In this document: piece after piece, positions 44,211-53,800 of the stretch | Numbering within the stretch: position 1 is the stretch's first letter | How the letters are laid out: each line of letters begins with the position of its first letter | Origin: an uncultured Prevotella sp. | GTDB taxonomy: Bacteria; Bacteroidota; Bacteroidia; Bacteroidales; Bacteroidaceae | Direction: 5' to 3' | Assembly (NCBI GenBank): GCA_905234815.1 | Contig: CAJOIX010000016.1 | Span: forward strand, 45,503-102,847 | DNA length: 57,345 nt | Position numbers and translations under genes: made by a program | Notes under the pieces: model-generated | Told to the model about the DNA's origin: nothing | What the model saw: only the letters and a program-made list of their open reading frames with translations | Databases searched by the model: none

Positions 44211-44813
44211 TCAACGAAGTGTCTCATTCGTTGAAGCAATAAACTGAAGAATTTCTTCCCGTCCCGTACCGCGCTCACTGCTGCTGATGAAGTAGGGTGG
44301 GAGTTCTTCCCATGTATCTTCCAGCGATTTCATCCAGTGCTGAGCCTGACCTTTTGCTCTTCCGCCCGTAATTTTATCGGCCTTTGTAAAGATAATGACA
44401 AATGGAATACCACTTTGTCCCAACCAGTCGATAAACTCGCGGTCAATCTTTTGCGGTTCCAGACGAATGTCAATCAGCACAAACACACAAGCCAATTGCT
44501 CACGACCGAGTATATAGGAGCGTATCATTTGATCTAACTTGTCGCGCTGAGTCTTCGAGCGCTTGGCATATCCGTAGCCCGGAAGGTCCACAATATACCA
44601 TGTGTCGTCGATTCTAAAGTGATTGATAAGCAGCGTCTTACCTGGCAGTGCCGATGTCTTTGCCAGGTTCTTGTGGTTGGTTATCATATTGATCAGGCTC
44701 GACTTGCCCACATTGCTCCTGCCAATGAATGCATATTCCGGAGCATCAGTGTGAGGGCAGCGGCCCACAGTAGGCGACGAGATGACATATTCCGCTTTCA
44801 TATTCTGTTCCAT
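44211..44813 (-). CDS. engB: Ribosome biogenesis GTP-binding protein EngB/YsxC
   Basis: The 200-residue GTPase has G1 [10 protein letters not shown]2 region [12 protein letters not shown]3 [12 protein letters not shown]4 TKADK and G5 SSERGTG. These are the signatures of the YihA/EngB/YsxC family, which acts in large-subunit assembly and is usually essential. It converges with the OmpA-type gene with only 11 bp between the stops and no visible terminator. The second Met (44801) is an alternative start. A -7 element (44828-44835) lies 14 bp upstream. Confidence 0.94.
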   Translation of the reverse strand: MEQNMKAEYVISSPTVGRCPHTDAPEYAFIGRSNVGKSSLINMITNHKNLAKTSALPGKTLLINHFRIDDTWYIVDLPGYGYAKRSKTQRDKLDQMIRSYILGREQLACVFVLIDIRLEPQKIDREFIDWLGQSGIPFVIIFTKADKITGGRAKGQAQHWMKSLEDTWEELPPYFISSSERGTGREEILQFIASTNETLR

Positions 44814-44827
44814 TTTATATTCTTATG

Positions 44828-44835
44828 CAAAATTA
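44828..44835 (-). promoter_or_regulatory. engB: -7 promoter element of engB
   Basis: Read on the minus strand this is TAATTTTG, 14 bp before the engB start codon. Confidence 0.45.
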
Positions 44836-44877
44836 CAAAAATGTAGCAATCATCTACTAAAATTCTAAAAAAAACGC

Positions 44878-44885
44878 TACCTTTG
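44878..44885 (+). promoter_or_regulatory. -7 promoter element of the oxidoreductase gene
   Basis: TACCTTTG matches the -7 consensus. It lies 74 bp before the preferred ATG at 44960, or 26 bp before an in-frame ATG at 44912. It is divergent from the engB promoter. Confidence 0.5.
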
Positions 44886-44959
44886 TCAACGTTGCCCGCT
44901 GGGTTTTGACCATGCTGAGCAACCTAAGAGAACATAATGTTCAACATCCAATCTTAAAT

Positions 44960-45946
44960 ATGATGAAATCGGTATCATGGGGATTCATTGGCTGTGGTGA
45001 AGTTACTGAACGAAAATCAGGTCCGGCTTTCTCTCTTGTCGAAGGCTCTCATGTCGAAGCTGTCATGAGCCGCAATCGCGACAAAGTCAGACAGTATGCC
45101 GAGCGCCACAACATAAAAAAATGGTACACCGACGCGCAAGAACTCATTGAGGACGAGCGTGTCACAGCCGTCTATGTTGCCACCCCGCCTTCCTCTCATG
45201 CCACCTATGCTATAATGGCAATGCGTGCAGGAAAGCCCGTCTATGTGGAAAAACCCCTCGCAGCAAGCTACGAAGACTGTGCACGCATCAACCGGGTGAG
45301 CCAGGAAACGGGCGTACCCTGCTTCGTTGCCTATTATCGGCGCTACCTGCCATATTTCCAACATATCAAATCTCTTATCTACTCTGGTGCCATCGGCAAG
45401 ATCTTGAGCGTCAATCTCAGATTCTCCGTACCTCCCCGAGCCCTCGACACCGAAAATGGGGGAGAACTTCCATGGCGCTTACAACCAGACATTTCTGGAG
45501 GAGGCTATTTCTATGACCTCGCTCCCCATCAGCTCGACCTCTTGCAAGACATCTTTGGCATCATCGTCAAGGCCCACGGTTACCATGCAAATCGTGCTCA
45601 TCGCTATGCTGCAGAAGACACTGTCAGCGCCTGCTTCCAATTCCAGGATGGTCTGGTAGGCACTGGTCTCTGGAACTTCGTCGCCGCACCCGACACACAG
45701 GAAGATGTCATTGAGGTCACAGGCAACAAAGGGCTCCTGCGGTTTTCCGTTTACAATTATACTCCCATCTGTCTTATCACCGACAGCGGACAACAAGAAA
45801 TTACCTTGGAAAACCCTGATTACGTGCAACTGCCCATCATCAAGTCCGTCATAGAAGACCTTCGAGGCATTGCCACCTGCGAAGCCACAGCCATCAGTGC
45901 AACACCAACAAACTGGGTCATGGACCGCATCCTCGGCAAACTTTAA
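44960..45946 (+). CDS. Gfo/Idh/MocA family oxidoreductase
   Basis: From ATG 44960 the protein has 328 residues. The N-terminal Rossmann domain starts at WGFIGCGEVTERK and contains AVYVATPPSSHATYA and the family motif YVEKPLAA (EKP). The C-terminal alpha/beta domain has SGGGYFYDLAPHQLDLL with the conserved catalytic-type His in that block. Members are NAD(P)-dependent dehydrogenases of sugars, inositols or related polyols; the substrate is not evident. No signal peptide is seen, so it is cytoplasmic. An in-frame ATG at 44912 would add 16 residues with no family similarity. It heads the long + strand run to the end of the window. Confidence 0.87.
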   Translation: MMKSVSWGFIGCGEVTERKSGPAFSLVEGSHVEAVMSRNRDKVRQYAERHNIKKWYTDAQELIEDERVTAVYVATPPSSHATYAIMAMRAGKPVYVEKPLAASYEDCARINRVSQETGVPCFVAYYRRYLPYFQHIKSLIYSGAIGKILSVNLRFSVPPRALDTENGGELPWRLQPDISGGGYFYDLAPHQLDLLQDIFGIIVKAHGYHANRAHRYAAEDTVSACFQFQDGLVGTGLWNFVAAPDTQEDVIEVTGNKGLLRFSVYNYTPICLITDSGQQEITLENPDYVQLPIIKSVIEDLRGIATCEATAISATPTNWVMDRILGKL

Positions 45947-45999
45947 AACAAAAGCCCCCGCTTAACTGCCCTACAAGGAGAGGAAGAAATAGTAAAATT

Positions 46000-47136
46000 G
46001 TGAAGTCGTCCAATCGTCAAATCAATAGCCTTATACGCTATTTTTGCCTGATGCTCAGCATCTGCTGTCAATTCAACGCAGCCGCTTCGTGTCCTGAAGA
46101 CTCATTGCGTATCAGCAACACCGACGATCGGCGTTCAATATTCAACGTAGAACGCACCGCACAGAAAGTCTATGGAGAAGTAAAAAAACTATCCCATGTC
46201 GATACCACCTACATCATGCCACAGAAATACAATTTCACTGTCATGATCCAAAACATCAACACCTACGAAATGTACCGCATCAGCGACAACAACGGACAAC
46301 ATATTACCTTCTCTTCAAGGCCCAGCGTCAAGGTCGGACCATATTTTGGATGGCGATGGATCTGTCTTGGATACACCATCGACTTCTCACATCTCTCCAA
46401 CGGAAGCAAGAAGCAAGACTTTAACCTCAGTCTCTACAGCAACAAAATAGGCGCTGACCTCTTTTACCGTAAAACAGGCGACGACTTCCGAATCCGCGAC
46501 ATACGTCTCAACAACATCCCCAATGCACAATTGCTCAATCACGTTCCCTTCGAAGGCTTTAAAGGAAGCATCAAAGGATTCAATATCTACTACATCTTCA
46601 ACAATAAACGATTCTCTTATCCCGCAGCCTACAGTCAGTCCACCGTGCAGCGACGAAGCGCAGGCTCACTCCTCGCAGGCATCGGACTCACCAAACACTC
46701 ACTCGCCATCAATTGGGACAAACTCGACCAATTAGTAAACCAGCGACTTAACATCAACAACGCATCACAAATCGTAGATCAGACACTACGCTTTTCCGAT
46801 ATCAAATACTACGACATATCCGCATCCGTCGGCTACGCATACAACTGGGTCTTTGCACCGCACTTCCTCTTCAATGCATCGCTCTCAACAGCACTCGCCT
46901 ACAAGAAATCATCTTCCGGCTATGTCGATGAACAGCAACCCCACAAAGCCTTCTCCTTCAGAAATTTCAACCTTGATGGAGTAGGGCGCTTCGCACTCGT
47001 TTACAACAATATGAGGTGGTACGCCGGCACATCAGCCATCTTCCACACATACAACTACAACAAATCGCAGTTCCAGACAAACAACACATTCGGATACGTC
47101 ACCCTATATCTCGGCTATAATTTCGGACAAAAATGA
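46000..47136 (+). CDS. DUF4421 family secreted/outer-membrane protein
   Basis: The 378-residue protein starts with GTG at 46000 and has an N-terminal signal (LIRYFCLMLSICCQFNAAAS). The remainder alternates short polar and aromatic strands (YNFTVMIQNINTYEMYRIS, FSSRPSVKVGPYFGWRWICLGYTID, YGYVTLYLGYNFGQ-like end), which suggests a beta-barrel in the outer membrane. The pattern resembles DUF4421, a Bacteroidota family of unknown function. The stop overlaps the DUF1460 gene by 4 bp (ATGA), implying a functional link with that putative peptidoglycan hydrolase. Confidence 0.68.
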   Translation: MKSSNRQINSLIRYFCLMLSICCQFNAAASCPEDSLRISNTDDRRSIFNVERTAQKVYGEVKKLSHVDTTYIMPQKYNFTVMIQNINTYEMYRISDNNGQHITFSSRPSVKVGPYFGWRWICLGYTIDFSHLSNGSKKQDFNLSLYSNKIGADLFYRKTGDDFRIRDIRLNNIPNAQLLNHVPFEGFKGSIKGFNIYYIFNNKRFSYPAAYSQSTVQRRSAGSLLAGIGLTKHSLAINWDKLDQLVNQRLNINNASQIVDQTLRFSDIKYYDISASVGYAYNWVFAPHFLFNASLSTALAYKKSSSGYVDEQQPHKAFSFRNFNLDGVGRFALVYNNMRWYAGTSAIFHTYNYNKSQFQTNNTFGYVTLYLGYNFGQK

Positions 47137-47870
47137 CCACACTACCGCTCATTCTATACTTCGCACTCCAACTGCTTAACACACCCTACGGCTCACATCT
47201 GCTCGACAAAACACCCACCGAGCAACTCGTCACACGCACAGACTCACTCGATTGCTTCACACTCGTTGAAACAGCACTTGCACAAGCACTTGCCCATCAA
47301 CAGCACACCACCGACACCCAACACTTTGCTCCACAACTTCAACAAATCCGCTATCGACACGGACAAGTCGCATATCAAAACCGGCTACACTACTTCAGCG
47401 AGTGGATACTCGTCAATCAGCAGCGCCACATAATTAAAGAAATACAAGCACCACAATCACTCTTCACTCAAACGCTCCGTAAGGACATCAACTATATGTC
47501 CACCCACCCTCAGCTATACCCCCAGCTAAAAGCGCATCCTGAATGGATCCCCATCATCCGGCAACACGAACAAGAAATCAACCAACAACAGATCCGCTAC
47601 ATACCCAAAAGCAAACTCCACAACAACTACCAGCTACGCAACATAATTCGCGACGGCGACATCATAGCAATCGTCACTGACATCCCAGGATTAGACATCT
47701 CCCACGTAGGAATAGCCATCTGGCAAAACAACCAGCTGCACCTCCTCCACGCCTCATCCATACACGGAAAAGTCATCATAGACACCAAACCCCTATCACA
47801 ATATCTCAATCAACACCCAAAACAATTAGGCATTCGAATTATCCGACCTACATATCCCCCAGAATCTTAA
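47133..47870 (+). CDS. DUF1460 (NlpC/P60-like amidase) family protein
   Basis: The 245-residue protein carries DUF1460 hallmarks: TPYGSHLLDKTPTEQLVTR, the nucleophile C41 in DSLDCFTLVETALA, RYRHGQVAYQNRLHYFSEWI, GDIIAIVTDIPGLDISHVGIA with H191, and LLHASSIHGKV. Structurally characterised DUF1460 proteins are related to NlpC/P60 peptidases and act on peptidoglycan or muropeptides. No signal peptide is visible; the frame is closed by a stop 5 codons upstream of the ATG, so none can be added. The coding strand is very poor in G. Confidence 0.78.
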   Translation: MTTLPLILYFALQLLNTPYGSHLLDKTPTEQLVTRTDSLDCFTLVETALAQALAHQQHTTDTQHFAPQLQQIRYRHGQVAYQNRLHYFSEWILVNQQRHIIKEIQAPQSLFTQTLRKDINYMSTHPQLYPQLKAHPEWIPIIRQHEQEINQQQIRYIPKSKLHNNYQLRNIIRDGDIIAIVTDIPGLDISHVGIAIWQNNQLHLLHASSIHGKVIIDTKPLSQYLNQHPKQLGIRIIRPTYPPES

Positions 47871-47903
47871 AAACAAACATTCCGATAACAAAAATCCGTG
47901 ACG

Positions 47904-48296
47904 ATGAATCAATGGACAGGCATCAGTGCAAAAGCTGAAAATGAACTTCACAATGCTGTGATGCAACGGCTCTTCAAGGAAAAAGCCTATCTGCAGCAGG
48001 GCTACACCATGCAGCAAATGGCGGCCGAGCTAAATACCAACACCCGATACTTGCGTTTGGTGTTTCAACGCCGCCTGCAGAAATCATTCAACAGCATCAT
48101 CAATGAACTCCGAATCAAAGATGCCCAGGCACTACTGCGCTACCAGAGAAATAAAGATACAAATATGGAAAAGATTGCAGTTCACGTGGGTTACAGCAAT
48201 CGCCAGACATTCTACGCCGCATTCCGAAAATTGACAGGATTAACTCCAAATGAATATCGCGACCACTTCAGTCGTGCCAATACATCAGAACAATGA
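47904..48296 (+). CDS. AraC-type helix-turn-helix protein (DNA-binding domain only)
   Basis: The 130-residue protein is essentially one AraC/XylS DNA-binding domain. The first helix-turn-helix is TMQQMAAELNTNTRYLRLVFQRRL, the second MEKIAVHVGYSNRQTFYAAFRKLTGLTPNEYR, which is the family signature. The N-terminal 30 residues are too short for a ligand-binding domain. ATG 47904 is chosen over GTG 47898. The gene overlaps the M49 peptidase gene by 4 bp, so it may regulate its own operon. It could also work with a separate sensor encoded elsewhere. Confidence 0.85.
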   Translation: MNQWTGISAKAENELHNAVMQRLFKEKAYLQQGYTMQQMAAELNTNTRYLRLVFQRRLQKSFNSIINELRIKDAQALLRYQRNKDTNMEKIAVHVGYSNRQTFYAAFRKLTGLTPNEYRDHFSRANTSEQ

Positions 48297-50833
48297 ACAC
48301 AAACGAAAAATTTGCCGATATACAGATACTACGCTATGAGTTGAAAGGATTCGAAGGGCTCTCCCTCCAGCAGAAAAAACTCATCTATTGTCTTGCCCAG
48401 GCGACTTTGGCAGGGCGCGATATCACAACCGACCAGTTCGGAGCATACAATCTGCAAATCCGTACACTCTTGGAGACAATCTATCTCCATTATCAGGGCA
48501 ACAGAGAAATAGCCGATTTCCAAGCGCTTATCGTTTATCTGAAACAAGTGTGGTTTGCCAATGGTATATATCATCACTACAACTGCCAGAAATTCACTCC
48601 TGCCTTTTCCGAAGAGTTCTTTCGGCAGCTGCTGCAACACCCCTCTGTCAACAGTCAGATAGCCGCTCTTCAGTATCCCATCGATACACTCGTGAATGTG
48701 ATTTTCAATCCTGAGATTCTTCCCAAACGCGTTGAAAAATCGCCAAAGAAAGACCTTGTACTCAACTCGGCCTGCAACTACTATGAAGGCGTCAGCCAAC
48801 AGGAGGTTGAAGATTTCTACCAGCAGCAGCGCTCCGCATGGCTCAAGGATCATTCTGAAGGTGAAATCTCCTACGGACTCAATTCACGAGTAGTGAAATA
48901 CGATGGTCGAATCACGGAAGAAATCTATCGCATCGGAGGACGCTATTCCGCTGCCATTCAACAGATAGTGAAATGGCTCAACAGAGCACAAAACTATGCT
49001 GAGACCCCCGAACAGCAACACATCATTCAACTGCTCATTGAGTATTACACCACTGGCGACCTCAGCACTTTCGACCAATACTCCATAGCGTGGGTCAAAG
49101 ATACCACCAGTCAAGTCGATTTCATCAACGGCTTCATTGAAGTCTATGGTGACCCCCTTGGTCTGAAAGGCTCATGGGAAGGTATCGTCCATTATATCGA
49201 CACCGCGGCAACCCAGCGTACAGAAATCATCAGCCAATGGGCTCAATGGTTTGAAGATCACTCACCTGTCAATCCGGCTCACAAAAAGAAGCACGTAAAA
49301 GGAATCTCTGCGCGAGTGGTGCAAGCTGCCATGCTCGGAGGCGATGAATATCCATCTACAGCCATTGGCATCAATCTGCCCAACAGCGACTGGATAAGAG
49401 CACAACACGGCTCGAAAAGCATCACCATCAGCAACCTGACACATGCATACAACGAAGCCACACGAGGCAACGGATTCATAGACGAATTTGTTGACAGTGA
49501 AGATATACGCGAATTAATCAAACAGTATGGCGACCAAACTGACGACCTACATACCGATCTCCACGAATGTGTTGGCCACGGTAGCGGTCAACTCCTCCCC
49601 GGTGTTGCCTCCGACGCACTCAAAGCCTATGCTGACACAATAGAAGAAGCCCGCGCAGACCTCTTTGCACTTTATTATATGGCCGATGAAAAACTCGTTG
49701 AATTAGGCCTGCTGCCCAATCTGCAAGCTTACAAAGCCCAGTATTACACCTACCTGATGAATGGTGCACTCACCCAATTGGTACGCCTTAAGCCAGGTGA
49801 GCAAATAGAGGAAGCTCACATGAGAAACCGCGCCTTGATAGCCCGATGGACGCTCCATCATTACCCTGAGGCAGCGAAAATCCAAAAAATCAATGGGAAA
49901 TCCGAATTGATCATCTCCGATTTTCCACGACTCCGCGAGGCCTTCGCAACCCTTCTGACCGAAATTCAGCGTATCAAAAGCGAAGGCGATTACGCTACTG
50001 CACAGCAACTAGTCGAAGATTATGCAATCACCGTCGATTCTGAGCTTCACAAGGAACTTTTGGAACGATATCAAAAACTTAACATTAAGCCCTATAAAGG
50101 TTTTATCAATCCGCGCCTTATAGTGGAAAAAGACAACCAAGGCAATATCGTTGACATAAGAGCCGACTATACTGAAACCTACATCGAGCAGATGTTACGC
50201 TATTCCAAAGAATATGGTTTTCTCTGCTATCCTCATGCTGCAGGTAACGATACCTCTTCATCTGATATCACCATTTCTCATCAGCCGAGCGAGTTAGTGA
50301 AAGCTATACATAAGCATTATCGCCTTCACATGAATGGAGTAGGGGCTGCCTCCATGAAACAGAAAGGTTCAACCTATGCTCAAAACTATGGAATACCCTT
50401 CACCGAAATTCAAGCTATTGCTGCAGAATTTCAGCCCAACAAGGCTCTGTCCGAAGCACTCTGGGGCGAAAACATCAGAGAATCCAAACTCCTGGCCATA
50501 CTCCTGATGCCATCTGAAGAATTCAACGTAGAGGATATCGAACGCTGGCTCGCAGAAAATCCAACGGTTGAAATCGTAGAACATGCTGCCAAGTGGCTCT
50601 TTTCTAAAGTTAAAGGTTCAAAAGAGTGGGCCCAAACACAAATTCCTACAACTAATGGAGCCACTCTGCTTGCAGCCATCCACACGCTCACAGCCATCAT
50701 CATACGGACCAGTTCAACGGACTCCGATTCGTTTTCTTCACTTCAAGTACCGCTCAACGATTTAGCCGGCAACCACGCACTCCCTGTTTACTTGCGAAAA
50801 GCAGCACTCAACCTCCTTCGTCGCATAGAGTAG
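48293..50833 (+). CDS. Dipeptidyl-peptidase III-like metallopeptidase (M49), long form
   Basis: The 846-residue protein carries the M49 zinc site: H424-ECVG-H429 (HExxGH, in DLHECVGHGSGQLLPG) and the second motif E451-EARAD (EEARAD). It also has RFxPxx-like GSYKGYxxP/NPRL-type blocks (KPYKGFINPRLIVEKD) typical of DPP III. These enzymes remove dipeptides from the N-terminus of oligopeptides. There is no signal peptide, so it is cytoplasmic. Bacteroides DPP III is roughly 675 residues; here about 170 extra residues follow, including an Ile/Leu-rich region with no family I recognise. It overlaps the AraC-type gene by 4 bp. Similar proteins are sometimes mislabelled dihydrofolate reductase in databases; nothing here supports that. 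Confidence 0.82.
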   Translation: MNTNEKFADIQILRYELKGFEGLSLQQKKLIYCLAQATLAGRDITTDQFGAYNLQIRTLLETIYLHYQGNREIADFQALIVYLKQVWFANGIYHHYNCQKFTPAFSEEFFRQLLQHPSVNSQIAALQYPIDTLVNVIFNPEILPKRVEKSPKKDLVLNSACNYYEGVSQQEVEDFYQQQRSAWLKDHSEGEISYGLNSRVVKYDGRITEEIYRIGGRYSAAIQQIVKWLNRAQNYAETPEQQHIIQLLIEYYTTGDLSTFDQYSIAWVKDTTSQVDFINGFIEVYGDPLGLKGSWEGIVHYIDTAATQRTEIISQWAQWFEDHSPVNPAHKKKHVKGISARVVQAAMLGGDEYPSTAIGINLPNSDWIRAQHGSKSITISNLTHAYNEATRGNGFIDEFVDSEDIRELIKQYGDQTDDLHTDLHECVGHGSGQLLPGVASDALKAYADTIEEARADLFALYYMADEKLVELGLLPNLQAYKAQYYTYLMNGALTQLVRLKPGEQIEEAHMRNRALIARWTLHHYPEAAKIQKINGKSELIISDFPRLREAFATLLTEIQRIKSEGDYATAQQLVEDYAITVDSELHKELLERYQKLNIKPYKGFINPRLIVEKDNQGNIVDIRADYTETYIEQMLRYSKEYGFLCYPHAAGNDTSSSDITISHQPSELVKAIHKHYRLHMNGVGAASMKQKGSTYAQNYGIPFTEIQAIAAEFQPNKALSEALWGENIRESKLLAILLMPSEEFNVEDIERWLAENPTVEIVEHAAKWLFSKVKGSKEWAQTQIPTTNGATLLAAIHTLTAIIIRTSSTDSDSFSSLQVPLNDLAGNHALPVYLRKAALNLLRRIE

Positions 50834-50862
50834 ATTTGTCTAACATCAGCAATTAGTGTCTT

Positions 50863-53800
50863 ATGTCTAAGAAAATGTTCATCACTTGCCTATTTGCATT
50901 CTGCACCACTTTCGCTATTGCAGACGACTTTTCAGCGCTCTGGAAACTTGTAGATGAAGCCTACGCTAAGGACCATCCACAAACTGAGATGCAGCTATTG
51001 CGCAAGATTGCATCAAAGGCGGCACAGAAAAAGGCTTATGGGCATCTGTTGAAAGCCGAATTTCGTTATGCTGCCAGACAGGTTGACATTTCGCCTGATT
51101 CGCTATCTCCGGTCTTGAACCATCTGAATGCAATGAGAGAGAAAGCCTATCGGCAGCAGCCCGCGTTAGCTGCCATTTATGCTACCCTGCTCTCTAAAAT
51201 ATACGCAAACAATGTCTTTGTTGATGAAACCTATCAAGCAAAGGCACAAGCCCTGCGTCAAGAAGCACTGAGGGACATTGAAATCCTATCAAAAACACGT
51301 TCAGACGACTATCAGCCAGCGGTATTACAAGGAATTGACAGTCAATATTTTAATAATGATCTCTTACATCTGATTGCAGCCGAGTTATCGGAATACGAAC
51401 TAATGTTCACTCACTATCTTGCCGAAGGTAATAATCCAGCTGCGTGTCTCGCTGCTGCCATCTGGTGGGAGAATGTTTCTGCTGACAATAAACAATTACC
51501 GACACTCGATTCACTGATACAGAAATATGCGGATTTACCCGTTGCCGGGGAGTTAGCCATTGCGAAATATCAGCATATGAATACGGCATCGGCAAAAGAA
51601 AAACTACTGTTTATCGATCAATCGTTGCAGAAATGGCCACAGTGGGAACGGATGAATATTCTTAAAAATGCCAGAGCTCAAATCACCTGCCATCGCTATT
51701 TACTTCACGTCCCCGATGCTTGCATAATACCGCAAAGCGATTTTCAAGTCTATCTTAACAATATCTGCCACCTGGGAGAGTTACAAGTAAACATTTATTC
51801 CACATCCCTTTCTGGTGACTACGATGAACGTACCACACCTCCTGGTCCGAATTTCAAGCACGGCCCCTTGGTGAAAACATATAAAAAGAATTACGCATAC
51901 TTACCTGAATATGAAGAAATCAGCGATTCCATCCAAATCGAAGGACTTCCCGTGGGTGTATATCTTATCGAGACAACCACAGACACCAAGGAGATGGACA
52001 ATCAGTATGCACTTCTTTATATCTCCAATCTCACCCTCGTTGCCCAGCAGTTGCCCAACAACCAGTTAAGAATCTTATCACTGAATGCCACCACAGGCAA
52101 TCCCGTTCCTCATGCCTCACTGCAAATCAAATCATATAAATTCGATAAACAAGCGATTCTGCTCACCACGAATGAACAGGGCGAGTTGATCTACATAAAC
52201 GATGATGGACGCCCCCTGACAGTATATCTCACTACGAAAGATGATAAAGCCTTCCGCCCACAACAAGTCAGTGCCTATCTTTCACAGTATAGCCCACGTC
52301 CGTCAGACTTTAATGTATCTCTCTTCACGGATAGATCCATCTATCGTCCAGGTCAAACACTTCATGTCGCAGCCATTGTCTATCGCAATCATGATGTACT
52401 GACATCAGAAACAATAGCTTCTAAGGAACTCACATTAATCCTTCGCGATGCTAACAATCAGGAAGTTGCCAAAAAAAATGTGACTACTGATGAATTTGGA
52501 AAAGCCGCAACCACATTCTCTATACCTTCTTCCGGGCTGACAGGTCATTACTCCATTTCTACCGAAACTGCCACCATAGGTTTCCTGGTGGATGAATACA
52601 AGCGTCCAACCTTCCATGTGGAGATAGAAAACCTTTCTCCCAACTATGCCGCGGGTGATACAATCACGCTTAGGGGAACTGCAAAAAACTATTCTGATGT
52701 GCCTGTTCAGCATGCCAAAGTGAAGTATAGTGTAACCAGGGAGATTGGTCTTTGGTGGTACAGAATTCATTCGCAAGAAAGCATCCTTACCGGCGAGGTC
52801 ACCACTGACGATAATGGCTCATTCTCTCTGCGCCTTCCTTTGAATGTAAATAGCCCACTGCGCAATTATGAAATAGCACGCTTCTCCGTATCGGCCATAG
52901 TTACCAACTTGGCAGGAGAAAGTCACGAGACAAAAGAAACCATCCTCTTAAGCAATCGTACAACATTCTTGCAGGCATCAATTCCTGATAAAATACTCGT
53001 TGATAGTCTCCCCGCCATAACCTTTGAATATAAGAATATACAAGGCCAAGATATTGATGCTGAGGTCAAATACTCAATCGATGGAAAAACGTGGACCGCA
53101 CGTACCAACCGCCCTGTGCCTTTCCCAATGCTGAAAATCAAAAGCGGTACTCATCTTCTGCGGGCCATCTGCCATTCAGACACCTTGCAAAAAGAGTTTG
53201 TTGTCTTTTCCCTCGAAGATCGCCGACCACCAATTGAAACCCCAGACTGGTTCTACGTTTCCGACAACGAATTTCCTGCCAACGGCAAACCTGTCAACAT
53301 TCAGATAGGCACAACACAAGCAGAGCAATACGTTGCTTACACCATTTTGGCGAAAGATACAATTATCACTCAAGGAAATTTCACTCTGAACAACAGTAAC
53401 CGACTCTTTAGTTTGCCATACAAATCTACCTATGGCAATGCCGTTTGCGTTTCCTTTGCATGGGTCAAGCAAGGAAAAAGCTACACACATACCGTCACAC
53501 TCTTGCGTAATCTTCCCACCAAGAAATTGCAAACACGCTGGACAACTTTCCGCGACCAGCTCATTCCTGGCCAACAAGAAACGTGGACATTAGAAGTGCT
53601 CAATCCCGATGGTGCATCAGCCGCAGCTCAACTCATGGCTGTACTGTATGATTACTCCCTCGATCAAATTCTCCCTCACGCATGGTCTTTCTCGCCAGAA
53701 ATGCCTCGTGGAAGCATTTATTCCCCCTTCCGTTCCGCAAATCATTATGGGTTCCACCTGAATGCCTATCAGAAATTGCGCTACAAAACAGTTCGCAATT

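Noticed and set aside
45950..45995. Second copy of the GC-rich hairpin seen at 22365
   Set aside because: It shares only C-rich and GGAGAGG words; the arms do not align over more than a few bases.
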